DNA of 64,000 nt from positions 1 through 64,000 of the forward strand of contig CADBJW010000008.1 in assembly GCA_902795135.1 (NCBI GenBank), in the 5' to 3' direction. Under the pieces are notes generated by a model. It had not been told where the DNA came from. It saw nothing but the letters and a program-made list of their open reading frames with translations, and ran no database searches. Below, piece after piece: positions 53,177 to 63,053 of this stretch (its first letter is position 1; each line of letters opens with the position of its first letter). A program made the translations under genes and the position numbers. This DNA is from an uncultured Eubacteriales bacterium. Its GTDB lineage: Bacteria; Bacillota; Clostridia; Peptostreptococcales; Anaerovoracaceae.

Positions 53177-53209
53177 TTGATCGGTTCAAATAGAAAACGA
53201 GGTGAAATC

Positions 53210-54526
53210 ATGAAGAAAATACTAGTATTAGGAGTTGGAGCACAGGGAAGTACGGCGGCAAGAAAACTTGACGCAGAGCCGGAAGTTGGCGAAATTATTT
53301 GTGCGGACTACGATCAGACAGCCGTCGATACGTTGGTCAAGCAGTTGACGAAGGCCAAAGGTGCTTTTGTAGATGCCCATGATCTGGATAGCATTGTCAA
53401 GGCAGCAGAAGGTGTAGATCTGATTTTGAATGGACTGCCTCTGGAATGCACGGAGAACGTTCTCGAAGCAGCGCTGATTGTAAAAGCGAACTATCAGGAT
53501 TATGCGGGAACCACTGCATTGGGCGATATGTGGGCGGAAAGTGAACTGGGCAAAAAAGCCATCGCAGAAGGAGACGAGCCGGAATTCCAGGATATGGATA
53601 CCCTGAATTGGTACAGAAGCATCCGTGCTATGTTTGAACTGTATGGACCGAGGTTCGAAGAAATCGGGAAGCTGGCCATCTTTGGAACAGGTTCCGCACC
53701 GGGCCTGATTTGCGCAGCGACGAAATACGCCATGCGGTATCTGGACAAGTGCGACACCATCTACAACTTCGTTTGGGAAGGCGCTATTGCGAAACGGTTC
53801 CAGCCATTCTGGTGGTCTCCGATCACAGCTTTGACCGATATGAGCGAGATGGCACTGGCCTTTGAGGAAGGCAAGCTGATCAATACGCCGGCCTTTGGAA
53901 GACCGATTACGAGACAATATCCATATATGGAAAGCCGGATTACCTTCCGGGAGCACTGTCACGATGAGCCGCTTCAGTACAGTTTCAACGCGGACACCCA
54001 CTTCAAAGGCTGCAAAAACGCTTACTTCAAATATGCGGGAGCAGGTATGGACTTTGCGGCACCTCTGTACGAAGCTGGGCTTTTGAGTCACGAAGAAGAA
54101 GAATTCCAGGGAAAGAAAATTGTTCCGTTTGACTTCATACTCAGCCATCTGCCACATGCACCGAAGTACGAAGATGAGATCAAATCCTTTGTGGATGAAG
54201 GTATGGCCCTCGATTCAGGCTGCATGGTCATTGAAGCCTATGGGCGCAAGAATGACGAAGGCGTTCTCGTAGAAGTGCACGTAAATGCACCAGGATTTGT
54301 GGAATCCTTCGAACGGGCCAAGATGACCGGTGAAATGTACCTGACCGGTCAGGGTGGCTATATGTTCTCAAAGCTTTTCATCAACAACAAATTTGAGGGA
54401 ACGACCGGCGTTATTTCTTCGGATATGCTCACGGACGAACAAGTCGACGAATACTTCCGGTACGCCGAAGAACTGGGTATCACTCTGGACACGAAAATCA
54501 AGAAAACCTGGGAAATCGTAGAATAG
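53210..54526 (+). CDS. Saccharopine dehydrogenase family protein
   Basis: 438 residues. Rossmann fold at the N-terminus with VLGVGAQGSTAARKL and the ICADYD block; a saccharopine-dehydrogenase-type C-terminal domain follows. GAGGTG ahead of ATG 53210. Lysine or carboxy-amino-acid metabolism is possible, but similar proteins act on other substrates (for example carboxynorspermidine synthesis), and no neighbour decides. It follows the CDF gene by 33 bp. Confidence 0.85.
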   Translation: MKKILVLGVGAQGSTAARKLDAEPEVGEIICADYDQTAVDTLVKQLTKAKGAFVDAHDLDSIVKAAEGVDLILNGLPLECTENVLEAALIVKANYQDYAGTTALGDMWAESELGKKAIAEGDEPEFQDMDTLNWYRSIRAMFELYGPRFEEIGKLAIFGTGSAPGLICAATKYAMRYLDKCDTIYNFVWEGAIAKRFQPFWWSPITALTDMSEMALAFEEGKLINTPAFGRPITRQYPYMESRITFREHCHDEPLQYSFNADTHFKGCKNAYFKYAGAGMDFAAPLYEAGLLSHEEEEFQGKKIVPFDFILSHLPHAPKYEDEIKSFVDEGMALDSGCMVIEAYGRKNDEGVLVEVHVNAPGFVESFERAKMTGEMYLTGQGGYMFSKLFINNKFEGTTGVISSDMLTDEQVDEYFRYAEELGITLDTKIKKTWEIVE

Positions 54527-54544
54527 AAATCAGCAGCGTATTAT

Positions 54545-55885
54545 ATGCACGGAGATATATTTACCGAACAGTTAAACAGTAAGAGATTCAAACATTTTGT
54601 ATGGCCGTCGGTACTAATGATGTTAGTACTGGCGCTTTACTATACCATTGACTCCATCTTTGTAGCCAATTTGGTTGGAGAAGGAGGTCTTGCCGCAATC
54701 AACATTGCTTATCCGATTCAGGGCCTGATGTGGGGGTTTGCCGTTATGCTGGCGGCGGGTTCCAGTGCGCTGGTTGGAATCGAAATGGGCAAAGGCAATG
54801 ACCGCAAGGCGGACGATATGTTCACCTTTGTATGCGTGTTCGGTACTCTCCTCGGCATCGCGTTTACCTTATTCTGCCTTGTTTGTATGACGCCCATTGT
54901 AAATATACTGGGCGCAACGGAAGACCTGACGGAAGACTGCCACATATTCTTAAATGTATTTGTATGGGGCTGTCCCGTTGCGTTTCTGGGAGTTCTCTTT
55001 GAATTCTTTATCCGGGTCGATGGGAAACCGGCGTTCACCATTGTGCTGTATATCGCAGGTGGCGTGGTGCATTTGGGGCTGGATATCCTGCTCATGGGAC
55101 CACTGCATATGGGCCTTCGCGGCGCAGCCATTGCCAATGTGGGAGGATTGTTTGCCACCGCCGTGCTGGGGTTGATCTATTTCCTGATGATGGAGACACG
55201 TCTGAACTTCAGTAAATTCACTCTGGCATGGAAATACATCGCCCATAGTTTTATCAACGGGTCACCGGAATTCATCAATGAATCCGCAGCCGGCATTATG
55301 GTATTCTGCTACAATCTGGTGGTCGTGCACATTACCGGAGAAACAGGGGTAGCCGCAGTGGCCGTCGTTTTGAACATCCATTATTTCTTTATGTCGGCCC
55401 ATATGGGATATCAGGTAGGCGTTATGCCGCTTCTCAGCTATTATTACGGGGCAGGGGACCATAAGAATCTCAATATGGTTATGCGGTATTCGAGGATTTT
55501 TATCCTGACGGCTTCCGTATTGATTGCAGCAGTCTGCGCCCTCGGAGCACCGCTTTTGGCCAGAGTCTATGCGTCACCGGATACGGAACTGTATGAAATG
55601 AGTGTGATGGGACTGCGCATCGTTTCGGTATCGCTACTTGCCATTGGGGTCAATGTCTTTGCATCAGGCTTTTTCACATCCTTTGGAAACGGTCTTGTAT
55701 CGGCTGCAATTTCCATTTCCAGAGGACTTGTGCTGCTGGTGATTGGCCTGTTTGTACTATCTCATTTCTTCGGGATGAACGGGGCATGGATGGCGCTGCC
55801 ATTTGCGGATGTGCTGACGCTGGGACTTTCCTTCGGGCTTATGGCAAAATACCGGAGCCGCTACAACTACAGGATTTTTGGTTAA
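54545..55885 (+). CDS. MATE family efflux transporter
   Basis: 446 residues, about 12 membrane helices in two halves; typical MATE blocks DSIFVANLVGEGGLAAINIAYP and MGYQVGVMPLLSYYYGAGD. Cation-coupled export of drugs or metabolites. No Shine-Dalgarno sequence precedes ATG 54545, which lies 18 bp after the previous stop; translation may depend on coupling. Substrate unknown. Confidence 0.9.
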   Translation: MHGDIFTEQLNSKRFKHFVWPSVLMMLVLALYYTIDSIFVANLVGEGGLAAINIAYPIQGLMWGFAVMLAAGSSALVGIEMGKGNDRKADDMFTFVCVFGTLLGIAFTLFCLVCMTPIVNILGATEDLTEDCHIFLNVFVWGCPVAFLGVLFEFFIRVDGKPAFTIVLYIAGGVVHLGLDILLMGPLHMGLRGAAIANVGGLFATAVLGLIYFLMMETRLNFSKFTLAWKYIAHSFINGSPEFINESAAGIMVFCYNLVVVHITGETGVAAVAVVLNIHYFFMSAHMGYQVGVMPLLSYYYGAGDHKNLNMVMRYSRIFILTASVLIAAVCALGAPLLARVYASPDTELYEMSVMGLRIVSVSLLAIGVNVFASGFFTSFGNGLVSAAISISRGLVLLVIGLFVLSHFFGMNGAWMALPFADVLTLGLSFGLMAKYRSRYNYRIFG

Positions 55886-55896
55886 AAGGGTCCTTG

Positions 55897-55934
55897 TCAC
55901 TGGCTGTGAGGTTGAAATCAGAATACCTCAGTGA
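55897..55934. other. Hairpin in the leader of the APC permease gene
   Basis: TCACT/AGTGA (55897-55901 with 55930-55934) encloses GAGGT/ACCTC (55908-55912 with 55925-55929). No T tract follows directly. It could be a weak terminator of the MATE transcript or an RNA element of the permease leader. Confidence 0.35.
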
Positions 55935-56007
55935 TAAAATAATTCTACGAAATAATCATTTATTATTTACTATTTTTAGGTATCTATTAGAAGGAGGTTT
56001 GTAGTTT

Positions 56008-57735
56008 ATGAGCGAACCAAGAGTACCGCAGGCCCAGGGCGTTGCGGGGCTTAAGAAACACGATATCAAAGTTACCGGAATCGTGTTCATGCTGTATTGT
56101 CTGGTCGCGGCAGGGGCCTTTGGAATCGAAGAAATGATTCCGGAAGCCGGCCCTGGTATGACGATACTGCTGCTGTGTGTGTTCCCGTTTATCTGGGCAT
56201 ACCCAATCAGCTCCCTCGTTGCGGAATGTTCATCCGTTATGCCTTCTGAAGGAGGCGTGTACGTTTGGGTCAAGGAAGCCTTTGGCGAGTTCTGGGGATT
56301 CCAGACTGGCTGGTGGGCAACCGTTTCGACCTACATTACCAATGGTGTATATGTTGCCCTCGTATCCGGTTATGTAAGCCAGCTGATTCCGATGTCAACA
56401 CTTGCGGACCAGGCCTTAAAGATTGGAATGATTTTGATCTTTACCATCGTAAACCTGCTCGGTCTGAAGGAAGTTGGAAGCGTCAGTACGGTTCTTTCCC
56501 TGCTGATCGTAGCAGCATTCCTGCTGGTTGCAATCGTAGGATTTGTAAATTGGAATACCAATCCGGTTGAACCGTTCATGCCAGAAGATTATACGTTTAT
56601 CGATGGTCTTGGCGGCGGCATCTGCATTTGCATCTGGATGTACTGCGGATATGAATGCATCTCCAATATGGCCGGCGAAGTCAAGAACCCGCAGGTCATT
56701 CCTAAGGGACTGAAGGTCGCTATGCCGCTGGTAGCGTTGACATACGTACTGCCGACGCTGGGCGGACTGGCTACACTTCCGGAAGGATCCTGGGAAATGT
56801 GGTCCACAGAAGGCGGATTCTCCGGTGACCACGTTGGATACGCCACCGTACTGACTGCAAATCTGGGACAGGCCTGGGGATATGTATTCCTGGTCATTGC
56901 GATTATTTCACAGTGCGCGATCTTCAATACGTATCTGGCATCTGGTTCCAGAGGATTCTTCGTTCTGGCGGATGATCACCTCTGTCCTCAGTTCCTGGTT
57001 AAGGTAAGCAAAAACAGAGGCGTTCCGTATGTTGGTATTCTTTCACTGGCCATCGTAACGTACATTCTGTCACAGTCTGACTTTACAACTCTGGTTTCCA
57101 TGGAAGTTGTATTCATGCTGGCACTGTATATCATTCTGCCGATCTCCGTCATCAAGCTGAGACATAAGCTGCCGGTTGAAGAACGAAGGAAGAGAGATCT
57201 CTATATCATTCCTGGCGGCAACAAGGCGTTGATCTTCTACTGCGGATTCCCGATCGTCATTGCGATCATCGCCCTTTTGATCAACGGAACCGATTATCTG
57301 ACCACCGGTCTGATGGCACTTTGTTCCGGTCCGATCGCCTACATTCTGTTTAAGAAAATCTGCGGCGGATTATCGGTCAACGATCCAGAAGGAAATCCGA
57401 CCAACGGATTTGGAATCGCCAAGGGCGATACGGTTCGTATCGGCGTGTTCTCACTTTGTGCCGGTGTCATGGCATTCTTTGGACAGTTCTGGCTGAGATG
57501 GTATGAAATCAGCTGGGGCGAATGGGGTCCGGATGACTACGACGTATTCGGTGAAGTGATTCCGCAGGTACAGACGGGACTGGCCATTGGCGGCGCGATT
57601 CTCATCGTGGCCGGTATCATCATCTACTTCGTGGGCAAGAAGATGGATCCACCACTTCCGGAGCACGAACTGGATGTTGAAGCAACGCTGAATAAATATC
57701 TGATGGAAGAAAAAACAGAATCCTTCTTCGATTAA
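56008..57735 (+). CDS. APC family amino acid permease
   Basis: 575 residues, 12 or more membrane helices plus a long C-terminal extension with two further helices. The FGIEEMIPEAGPGM block, the PSEGGVYVWVKEAFGEFWGF block and the GEVKNPQVIPKG loop are typical of the APC superfamily (GadC/YjeM-like group). RBS AAGGAGG. Its codon use resembles the highly expressed PFOR operon (AGA arginine). Substrate unknown, perhaps an amino acid fermented by this organism. Confidence 0.9.
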   Translation: MSEPRVPQAQGVAGLKKHDIKVTGIVFMLYCLVAAGAFGIEEMIPEAGPGMTILLLCVFPFIWAYPISSLVAECSSVMPSEGGVYVWVKEAFGEFWGFQTGWWATVSTYITNGVYVALVSGYVSQLIPMSTLADQALKIGMILIFTIVNLLGLKEVGSVSTVLSLLIVAAFLLVAIVGFVNWNTNPVEPFMPEDYTFIDGLGGGICICIWMYCGYECISNMAGEVKNPQVIPKGLKVAMPLVALTYVLPTLGGLATLPEGSWEMWSTEGGFSGDHVGYATVLTANLGQAWGYVFLVIAIISQCAIFNTYLASGSRGFFVLADDHLCPQFLVKVSKNRGVPYVGILSLAIVTYILSQSDFTTLVSMEVVFMLALYIILPISVIKLRHKLPVEERRKRDLYIIPGGNKALIFYCGFPIVIAIIALLINGTDYLTTGLMALCSGPIAYILFKKICGGLSVNDPEGNPTNGFGIAKGDTVRIGVFSLCAGVMAFFGQFWLRWYEISWGEWGPDDYDVFGEVIPQVQTGLAIGGAILIVAGIIIYFVGKKMDPPLPEHELDVEATLNKYLMEEKTESFFD

Positions 57736-57776
57736 GATAAGAATCGAATAAGAAAAGAATTCAATCAATGAAACGA

Positions 57777-57828
57777 AAATCCCAAGCATGTCCGGGCACT
57801 AATCCTGCGACGTGTTTGGGATTTCTTT
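57777..57828 (+). terminator. Intrinsic terminator after the permease gene
   Basis: AAATCCCAA (57777-57785) pairs with TTGGGATTT (57816-57824) and is followed by CTTTT. Confidence 0.7.
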
Positions 57829-57870
57829 TGCTTCTGTGATAAGATATAATAGAGCACAGGAGGAACATCG

Positions 57871-59157
57871 ATGATACCACTTTCGACAAAGATGAGACCG
57901 AGTAAACTCACGGATTTTGTGGGGCAGAAACACTTCATGTACGAAGGGTCTCTTTTTTATAATTCCATTATCAATAAGACCTTTGAATCGGCCATATTCT
58001 TCGGACCGAGCGGAACGGGCAAAACGACCCTTGCCAGGATCATCGCCGGGGAACTGGATGGCAGTTTCGTTGAAATCAACGCATCGACGACAGGTACCAA
58101 GGAGCTTAAAGAAATTCTCAAGAATGCCGCGGACCGGTTTCAGGGGCTTTTGCAGGAAACCACCGTGCTCTACGTAGATGAGGTGCATCGGTGGAACAAG
58201 TTGCAGCAGGATTCGCTTCTCAAGGCCATCGAAGAGGGCGTGATCAAGTTTATCGGGAGCACGACAGAGAATCCGTATTTTTCCATCAACAACGCGATTC
58301 TTAGTCGAGTCCGGAACATTTACGAGTTCAAGCGGCTCGATTACCGGGATATTCTGACGATCCTCAAGCGCACGATCAAGGATCCAGACAAAGGCTTCGG
58401 CGGCCTGAATGTGGTCTACGAGGAGGACGCTCTTATCGTGCTGGCCAAAATGGCAGGCGGCGATTGCCGGGTGGCTTTGGACGCACTCGGCTTCATTGTT
58501 GATAATCTCCGTGAAGGCCAGCCCATTGACAAAGCCATCGTCTCAGAGGCCATGCAGAAACAGACGACCTTTTATGATAAGGAAGAAGATAAATACAATT
58601 TGCTGTCGGCCTTGCAGAAATCCGTGCGTGGATCCGATCCGGATGCGGCCATTCACTATTTAGCCCGTCTCATCGACGGAGGCGCAGACGAGATGATGAT
58701 TGGCAGGAGATTGATGGTCATGGCCAGCGAAGATATCGGGATGGCCTATCCAAATGCAATCAGCATTGTGACGTCCTGCGTGCAGGCGGCGCAAATGATC
58801 GGGTTCCCGGAGGCGCAGATTCCGCTGGCGCACGCGGTGATACTCATGGCATCCTGTCCGAAGTCCAACGCGGCCAACGAGGCTCTGAATGCGGCCCTGT
58901 CGGATATCCATTCCCGAAAGATCGACGATGTGCCGGCCCATCTCATGGACTCCCATTACGGAGGCGCCTCGAAACTGGGTCGGGGACAGGGATATAAATA
59001 CCCACACGCCTATGGCGGATACGTGACCCAGCAGTATCTGCCGGATGACTTATACCGGGAAGGCGTTCGTTACTATGAGCCGACTTCCAACGGCAGCGAG
59101 GCAGCCTTCAAAAAACATCTGGAATCTCTGCGGGAAATCGACAAGAAGTCAAAATAG
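57871..59157 (+). CDS. rarA: Replication-associated recombination ATPase RarA (MgsA)
   Basis: 428 residues, AAA+ clamp-loader-like ATPase acting at stalled forks. Walker A GPSGTGKTTLARI, Walker B LYVDEVHRWNK, sensor GSTTENPYF and the C-terminal block ASEDIGMAYPNA match RarA. RBS AGGAGGAAC. TATAAT at 57845-57850 gives a short leader. Confidence 0.93.
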   Translation: MIPLSTKMRPSKLTDFVGQKHFMYEGSLFYNSIINKTFESAIFFGPSGTGKTTLARIIAGELDGSFVEINASTTGTKELKEILKNAADRFQGLLQETTVLYVDEVHRWNKLQQDSLLKAIEEGVIKFIGSTTENPYFSINNAILSRVRNIYEFKRLDYRDILTILKRTIKDPDKGFGGLNVVYEEDALIVLAKMAGGDCRVALDALGFIVDNLREGQPIDKAIVSEAMQKQTTFYDKEEDKYNLLSALQKSVRGSDPDAAIHYLARLIDGGADEMMIGRRLMVMASEDIGMAYPNAISIVTSCVQAAQMIGFPEAQIPLAHAVILMASCPKSNAANEALNAALSDIHSRKIDDVPAHLMDSHYGGASKLGRGQGYKYPHAYGGYVTQQYLPDDLYREGVRYYEPTSNGSEAAFKKHLESLREIDKKSK

Positions 59158-59181
59158 GATAGATAGTAAATAGAATCGACC

Positions 59182-61299
59182 ATGGAACACTTTAATACAG
59201 GAAACAATCGAATCAAAGTTGCGGAAAGCGCCGGCTTTTGCTTTGGCGTTAAACGTGCCGTTGGTATGGCCGAAGAGGTTGCCGCAAAAGCACCAGAAGG
59301 CAGGACCGTCTATACCATGGGACCGCTGATCCACAATCAAACGGCCATTGAAGAATTGGAACAAAAAAACATCTACCAAATCGATCATCTGCAGCAGGCG
59401 GAGCCGGGGAGCACGGTCATCATCCGTTCCCATGGCGCGGGCCGCGCCTTTTATGAGCAGGCAAAAGCTTATGGCGTGGAACTGGTCGATGCCACCTGTC
59501 CCTTCGTGGAAAAGATCCACAAGCTGGTTGCGGAAACGGACCGGCAGGTCCTGATCGTTGGAAACCGCGACCACCCGGAAGTGCAGGGCATCGCTGGCTG
59601 GTGCAAAGGGGAGGCGCTGATCGCCGATAGCAAAGAAGCAGTCCAAAAGCTTTTGCAGGAACGGGACGCGTCCGGTCATGAGCAGGAGAGGCGGGCCTTG
59701 TTTGTGGTGGCGCAGACCACGATTCGGCAGGCCATGCTGGAGGAAGTGCTCACGGCGATTGACGGTTATGGGAAGACCCATGCTCCCTATGAAGTGGAGT
59801 TGCACAACACGATCTGCAGTGCGACTTCAAAACGACAGGAAGAATGCAGAGCACTGGCGGAAAAGTGCGATGCCATGGTCGTCATAGGGGACCAACATAG
59901 TTCGAACAGCAGAAAGCTTTTTGAAATTGCAAAAAAATATTGTAACAGGTGCTTTTTTGTTGAAAAAACAACTGATTTACCATTGCAAGAGATTCTGAAT
60001 TGTAATAAAATAGGAGTAGCGACTGGTGCGTCAACGCCAGACAGCACAATTAAGGAGGTTATTGCCAACATGAGTGATGCTACACTTGAAAACAAAGAAT
60101 TAACGATGGATGATCTGATGGAGGATATCGACAAGTCTCTCAGATTACCAAGAAGTGGCGAAATTGTTACCGGTAAAGTTCACCAGGTAAACGAAAACGA
60201 AGTTATTGTAAATTTGGGTTGTAAGAAAGATGGTATTCTGCCAATCGGCGAAGTAAGTCTTGAGGAAGGCCAGACACTGGCTGACGTTTTCAAGGCTGAT
60301 GACGAAGTTCAGGCTAAAGTCATCAAGACCGATGATGATGGCGGACTTTTGCTTTCCAAGAAAAAGTTAGAAATCAGTGCCAACTGGAATGATATCGTAA
60401 AGGCATATGAAGATAAAACGAATCTGGAAGTTAAGGTTACGAGAACAGTAAATGGCGGAGTTATTGCTGAATACAAAGAAGTATCAGGATTCATTCCTCT
60501 CTCACAGCTTTCAGACCACTACGTTGAAAATGCAGAAGAATTCGTTGGACAGACAATGGAAGTTAAGGTTTCCAGAGTTGACCAGAGAAGAAACAGAGCT
60601 GTATTCTCACACAAGATGTTCCTTGCAGAAGAAAAAGAAAAGCTGATCGCTGAAATTTGGGAAAAGCTCAACGAAGGCGATGTCGTAGAAGGAACGGTTA
60701 TGAGATTTACGGATTATGGTGCATTTGTTGATATCGGCGGTATCGACGGATTGCTTCATATTTCAGAGATTTCATGGGGCAAGCTGAAGCACCCACAGGA
60801 AGTTCTGAGCATTGGACAGAAGATCAACGTTAAGGTTCTCTCCATGAACGCCGAAAAGGGCAAGATTTCACTGGGTCTGAAGCAGAACACACCGGAACCT
60901 TGGACTGTCATCGACGAAAAGTACGAAGTTGGACAGGTTATCGAAGGAAAGGTTGTTCAGATCAAGGAATACGGCGCTTTCGTAGAACTGGAACCTGGTC
61001 TTGATGGACTGGTACATATTTCAGAAGTGGCACACAAGAGAGTTGGAAATATCAATGACGAGCTCGAAGTTGGCCAGATTGTAAACGCTAAGATTCTGGA
61101 GATTGACAAAGACAGAAGAAGAATCAGCTTGAGCATCCGGGAAACACTCGATGCTCCTGGCGCTGAGGAAGCTCCAGCAGAAGAAGCACCGGCTGCAGAA
61201 GAACCTGCAGAGGAGGCTCCTGTTGCAGAAGCACCTGTAGAAGAAGCTCCAGCGGAAGAAGCTCCAGCAGAAGAAGCAGCGGAAGAACAGGCTGAATAA
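59182..61299 (+). CDS. Fusion of IspH (HMBPP reductase) and ribosomal protein S1
   Basis: 705 residues. Residues 1-295 are IspH, the last enzyme of the MEP isoprenoid pathway: cluster cysteines in AGFCFGVKRAV, DATCPFV and HNTICSATS, and the end TGASTPDSTIKEV. Residues 297-650 contain four S1 RNA-binding domains (for example FTDYGAFVDIGGIDGLLHISE and KEYGAFVELEPGLDGLVHISE). The tail is about 45 residues of Glu/Ala/Pro repeats. IspH-S1 fusions are known in Clostridia. An internal AAGGAGG and ATG 60070 would make S1 alone. Codon use switches from CGG/CGC arginine in IspH to AGA in S1. Confidence 0.93.
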   Translation: MEHFNTGNNRIKVAESAGFCFGVKRAVGMAEEVAAKAPEGRTVYTMGPLIHNQTAIEELEQKNIYQIDHLQQAEPGSTVIIRSHGAGRAFYEQAKAYGVELVDATCPFVEKIHKLVAETDRQVLIVGNRDHPEVQGIAGWCKGEALIADSKEAVQKLLQERDASGHEQERRALFVVAQTTIRQAMLEEVLTAIDGYGKTHAPYEVELHNTICSATSKRQEECRALAEKCDAMVVIGDQHSSNSRKLFEIAKKYCNRCFFVEKTTDLPLQEILNCNKIGVATGASTPDSTIKEVIANMSDATLENKELTMDDLMEDIDKSLRLPRSGEIVTGKVHQVNENEVIVNLGCKKDGILPIGEVSLEEGQTLADVFKADDEVQAKVIKTDDDGGLLLSKKKLEISANWNDIVKAYEDKTNLEVKVTRTVNGGVIAEYKEVSGFIPLSQLSDHYVENAEEFVGQTMEVKVSRVDQRRNRAVFSHKMFLAEEKEKLIAEIWEKLNEGDVVEGTVMRFTDYGAFVDIGGIDGLLHISEISWGKLKHPQEVLSIGQKINVKVLSMNAEKGKISLGLKQNTPEPWTVIDEKYEVGQVIEGKVVQIKEYGAFVELEPGLDGLVHISEVAHKRVGNINDELEVGQIVNAKILEIDKDRRRISLSIRETLDAPGAEEAPAEEAPAAEEPAEEAPVAEAPVEEAPAEEAPAEEAAEEQAE
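60052..60072 (+). promoter_or_regulatory. Internal ribosome binding site and start for S1
   Basis: AAGGAGG (60052-60058), 11-nt spacer, in-frame ATG 60070. It falls exactly at the IspH-S1 boundary and is a stronger ribosome site than that of the full frame. The product would be about 409 residues. Confidence 0.7.
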
Positions 61300-61312
61300 G
61301 AGATAAAAAAAT

Positions 61313-61357
61313 AAGCTGTTGTGTTGACTGAGGAACTCAGTTGATACAGCAGCTTTT
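61313..61357 (+). terminator. Intrinsic terminator after ispH-rpsA
   Basis: A long stem of AAGCTGTTGTGTTGACTGAG (61313-61332) with CTCAGTTGATACAGCAGCTT (about 61336-61355), followed by T residues. Confidence 0.85.
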
Positions 61358-61404
61358 TGTAGTTTAAAGAATCGGTTCTGTTTACGCTTCGATTTCTTAC
61401 GCTT

Positions 61405-63048
61405 TTATTTCGTGGAAGCTTCAATCAATTCCCGGGCAGATGCCAGGGTGGTCTCGGTAATATTGTCACCGCCAAGAAGACGGGCGATTTCCTGAATTTT
61501 TTCTTCGCTTCCGAGAGGATCTACGGAGGTGTAGGTCATCTTTCCATCGGATTCCTTATGAATCCGGTAGTGATGGGCTCCATAAGCGGCAATCTGCGGC
61601 AGGTGGGTGATGCAGATAATCTGGTGCTTCTGCGCGATTTCCCGGAGTTTGCGGCCTACCACACTGGCAGCAATACCGCTGATCCCGCTATCAATTTCAT
61701 CAAAAATCATCGTCGGAATCGCATCGTAATCGCCGATGATTTTTTTGAATGCGAGCATGATTCTCGACATTTCCCCGCCGGACGCGATTTTACTCAAAGG
61801 CTTCAGCGGTTCTCCCACATTCGTCTTAATCAAAAATTCCACAACATCCGTGCCTTCCGGGGTGAAGGTCGGTTTCTCCTGACCAGCCTCACGAAGGGAC
61901 TGAAAGTCGATAGCAAATTCAGCATCACTGAAATTCAACTGCAAAAGCTGTTCTGCGATGAGGGTCTGCAGTTCGGCGGCAGACGCCTTACGAATATCGC
62001 TAAGCTTATTGCATGCTCCGGTGAGGGCAATCTCCATTTTTTTGATTTCAGATTGCAGCCGGGCGATTTCTTCATCGGCGTTGTCGATATTCTGAAGGGC
62101 AGATTCCAGCTCCTCGGCATAGGAGAGCAAGCCATCGATATCACGATTGTGCTTTCTCTTAAGATGATTGATCAATTCGATTCGTTCGATGGCCTGATCC
62201 AGTTCCTCCGGAGAGAAAACCGTCCGGTCTCGTAAGTCACGGATTTCGGAGCAGGCATCCTGAAATTCATAATAAAGGTCATTGATCCGTCCGCTGAGCT
62301 CATTTAATTCCGACGTGTAGGATCCAGTTTCCGCGAGCATATCGCTGACCTGCTTCATGGCAGACAGGAGACTGTATTCGCTTTCCGAGGAAATCTGATA
62401 GGCTCCGGCAAGATTTTCGTAAATCTTCTCACTGTTCTGGAGCAGGGCAATCTGTTCCTCGAGGGCGTCATCTTCGCCGGAGGTAAGGCTGGCATCCCGA
62501 ATCTCCTGAAGCTCAAAGGCCATAAAATCGCGCTGTCGCTGATGTTCTGAAATCTGGGAGCGAAGATCGGAGAGCTGTTTTCTAAGAGAGGTGTATTCAT
62601 CATATAACATCCGGACGGAAGCCTTTGCAGGATCGATGGATTCCTTGTGATAAAGGTCGATTAGTTTGATATGGTTTTCGGGATCCAGCAAAGACTGATG
62701 ATCGTACTGCCCATGGATGTCGGCGATTTGTTTGCACAGACTGCTAAGGGCGCTTAGGGTGACGATGTTGTCGTTGATGCGGCAGGTATTTCTGCCGGTT
62801 GCGGATATTTCACGGGTAATGATGTATTCCTGACCATCGTAATCAGCAACCATCTGGACGGTTGCTTTATCTTCCCCTGAGCGCACAAAAGCAGTGTCTG
62901 CCCGGCTTCCCAAAGCCAGGCTCACTGCTTCGATTACTATGGATTTACCGGCACCTGTTTCACCGGTAATGATATTAAGGCCATCATGAAACTCGATTTC
63001 GACGTTTTCGATGATGGCAAAATTACGTATACTGATGTGTCTGATCAT
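61405..63048 (-). CDS. recN: DNA repair protein RecN
   Basis: 547 residues, SMC-like ATPase for double-strand break repair. Walker A GETGAGKSIVIEAV near the N-terminus, a coiled-coil middle, the ABC signature ASGGEMSRIM and Walker B PTMIFDEIDSGISG near the C-terminus. The start at 63048 lies 5 bp after the argR stop, so it is cotranscribed with argR, as in many Firmicutes. Distance from the + gene end leaves a 105-bp gap with a terminator. Confidence 0.95.
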   Translation of the reverse strand: MIRHISIRNFAIIENVEIEFHDGLNIITGETGAGKSIVIEAVSLALGSRADTAFVRSGEDKATVQMVADYDGQEYIITREISATGRNTCRINDNIVTLSALSSLCKQIADIHGQYDHQSLLDPENHIKLIDLYHKESIDPAKASVRMLYDEYTSLRKQLSDLRSQISEHQRQRDFMAFELQEIRDASLTSGEDDALEEQIALLQNSEKIYENLAGAYQISSESEYSLLSAMKQVSDMLAETGSYTSELNELSGRINDLYYEFQDACSEIRDLRDRTVFSPEELDQAIERIELINHLKRKHNRDIDGLLSYAEELESALQNIDNADEEIARLQSEIKKMEIALTGACNKLSDIRKASAAELQTLIAEQLLQLNFSDAEFAIDFQSLREAGQEKPTFTPEGTDVVEFLIKTNVGEPLKPLSKIASGGEMSRIMLAFKKIIGDYDAIPTMIFDEIDSGISGIAASVVGRKLREIAQKHQIICITHLPQIAAYGAHHYRIHKESDGKMTYTSVDPLGSEEKIQEIARLLGGDNITETTLASARELIEASTK

Positions 63049-63053
63049 TATGA

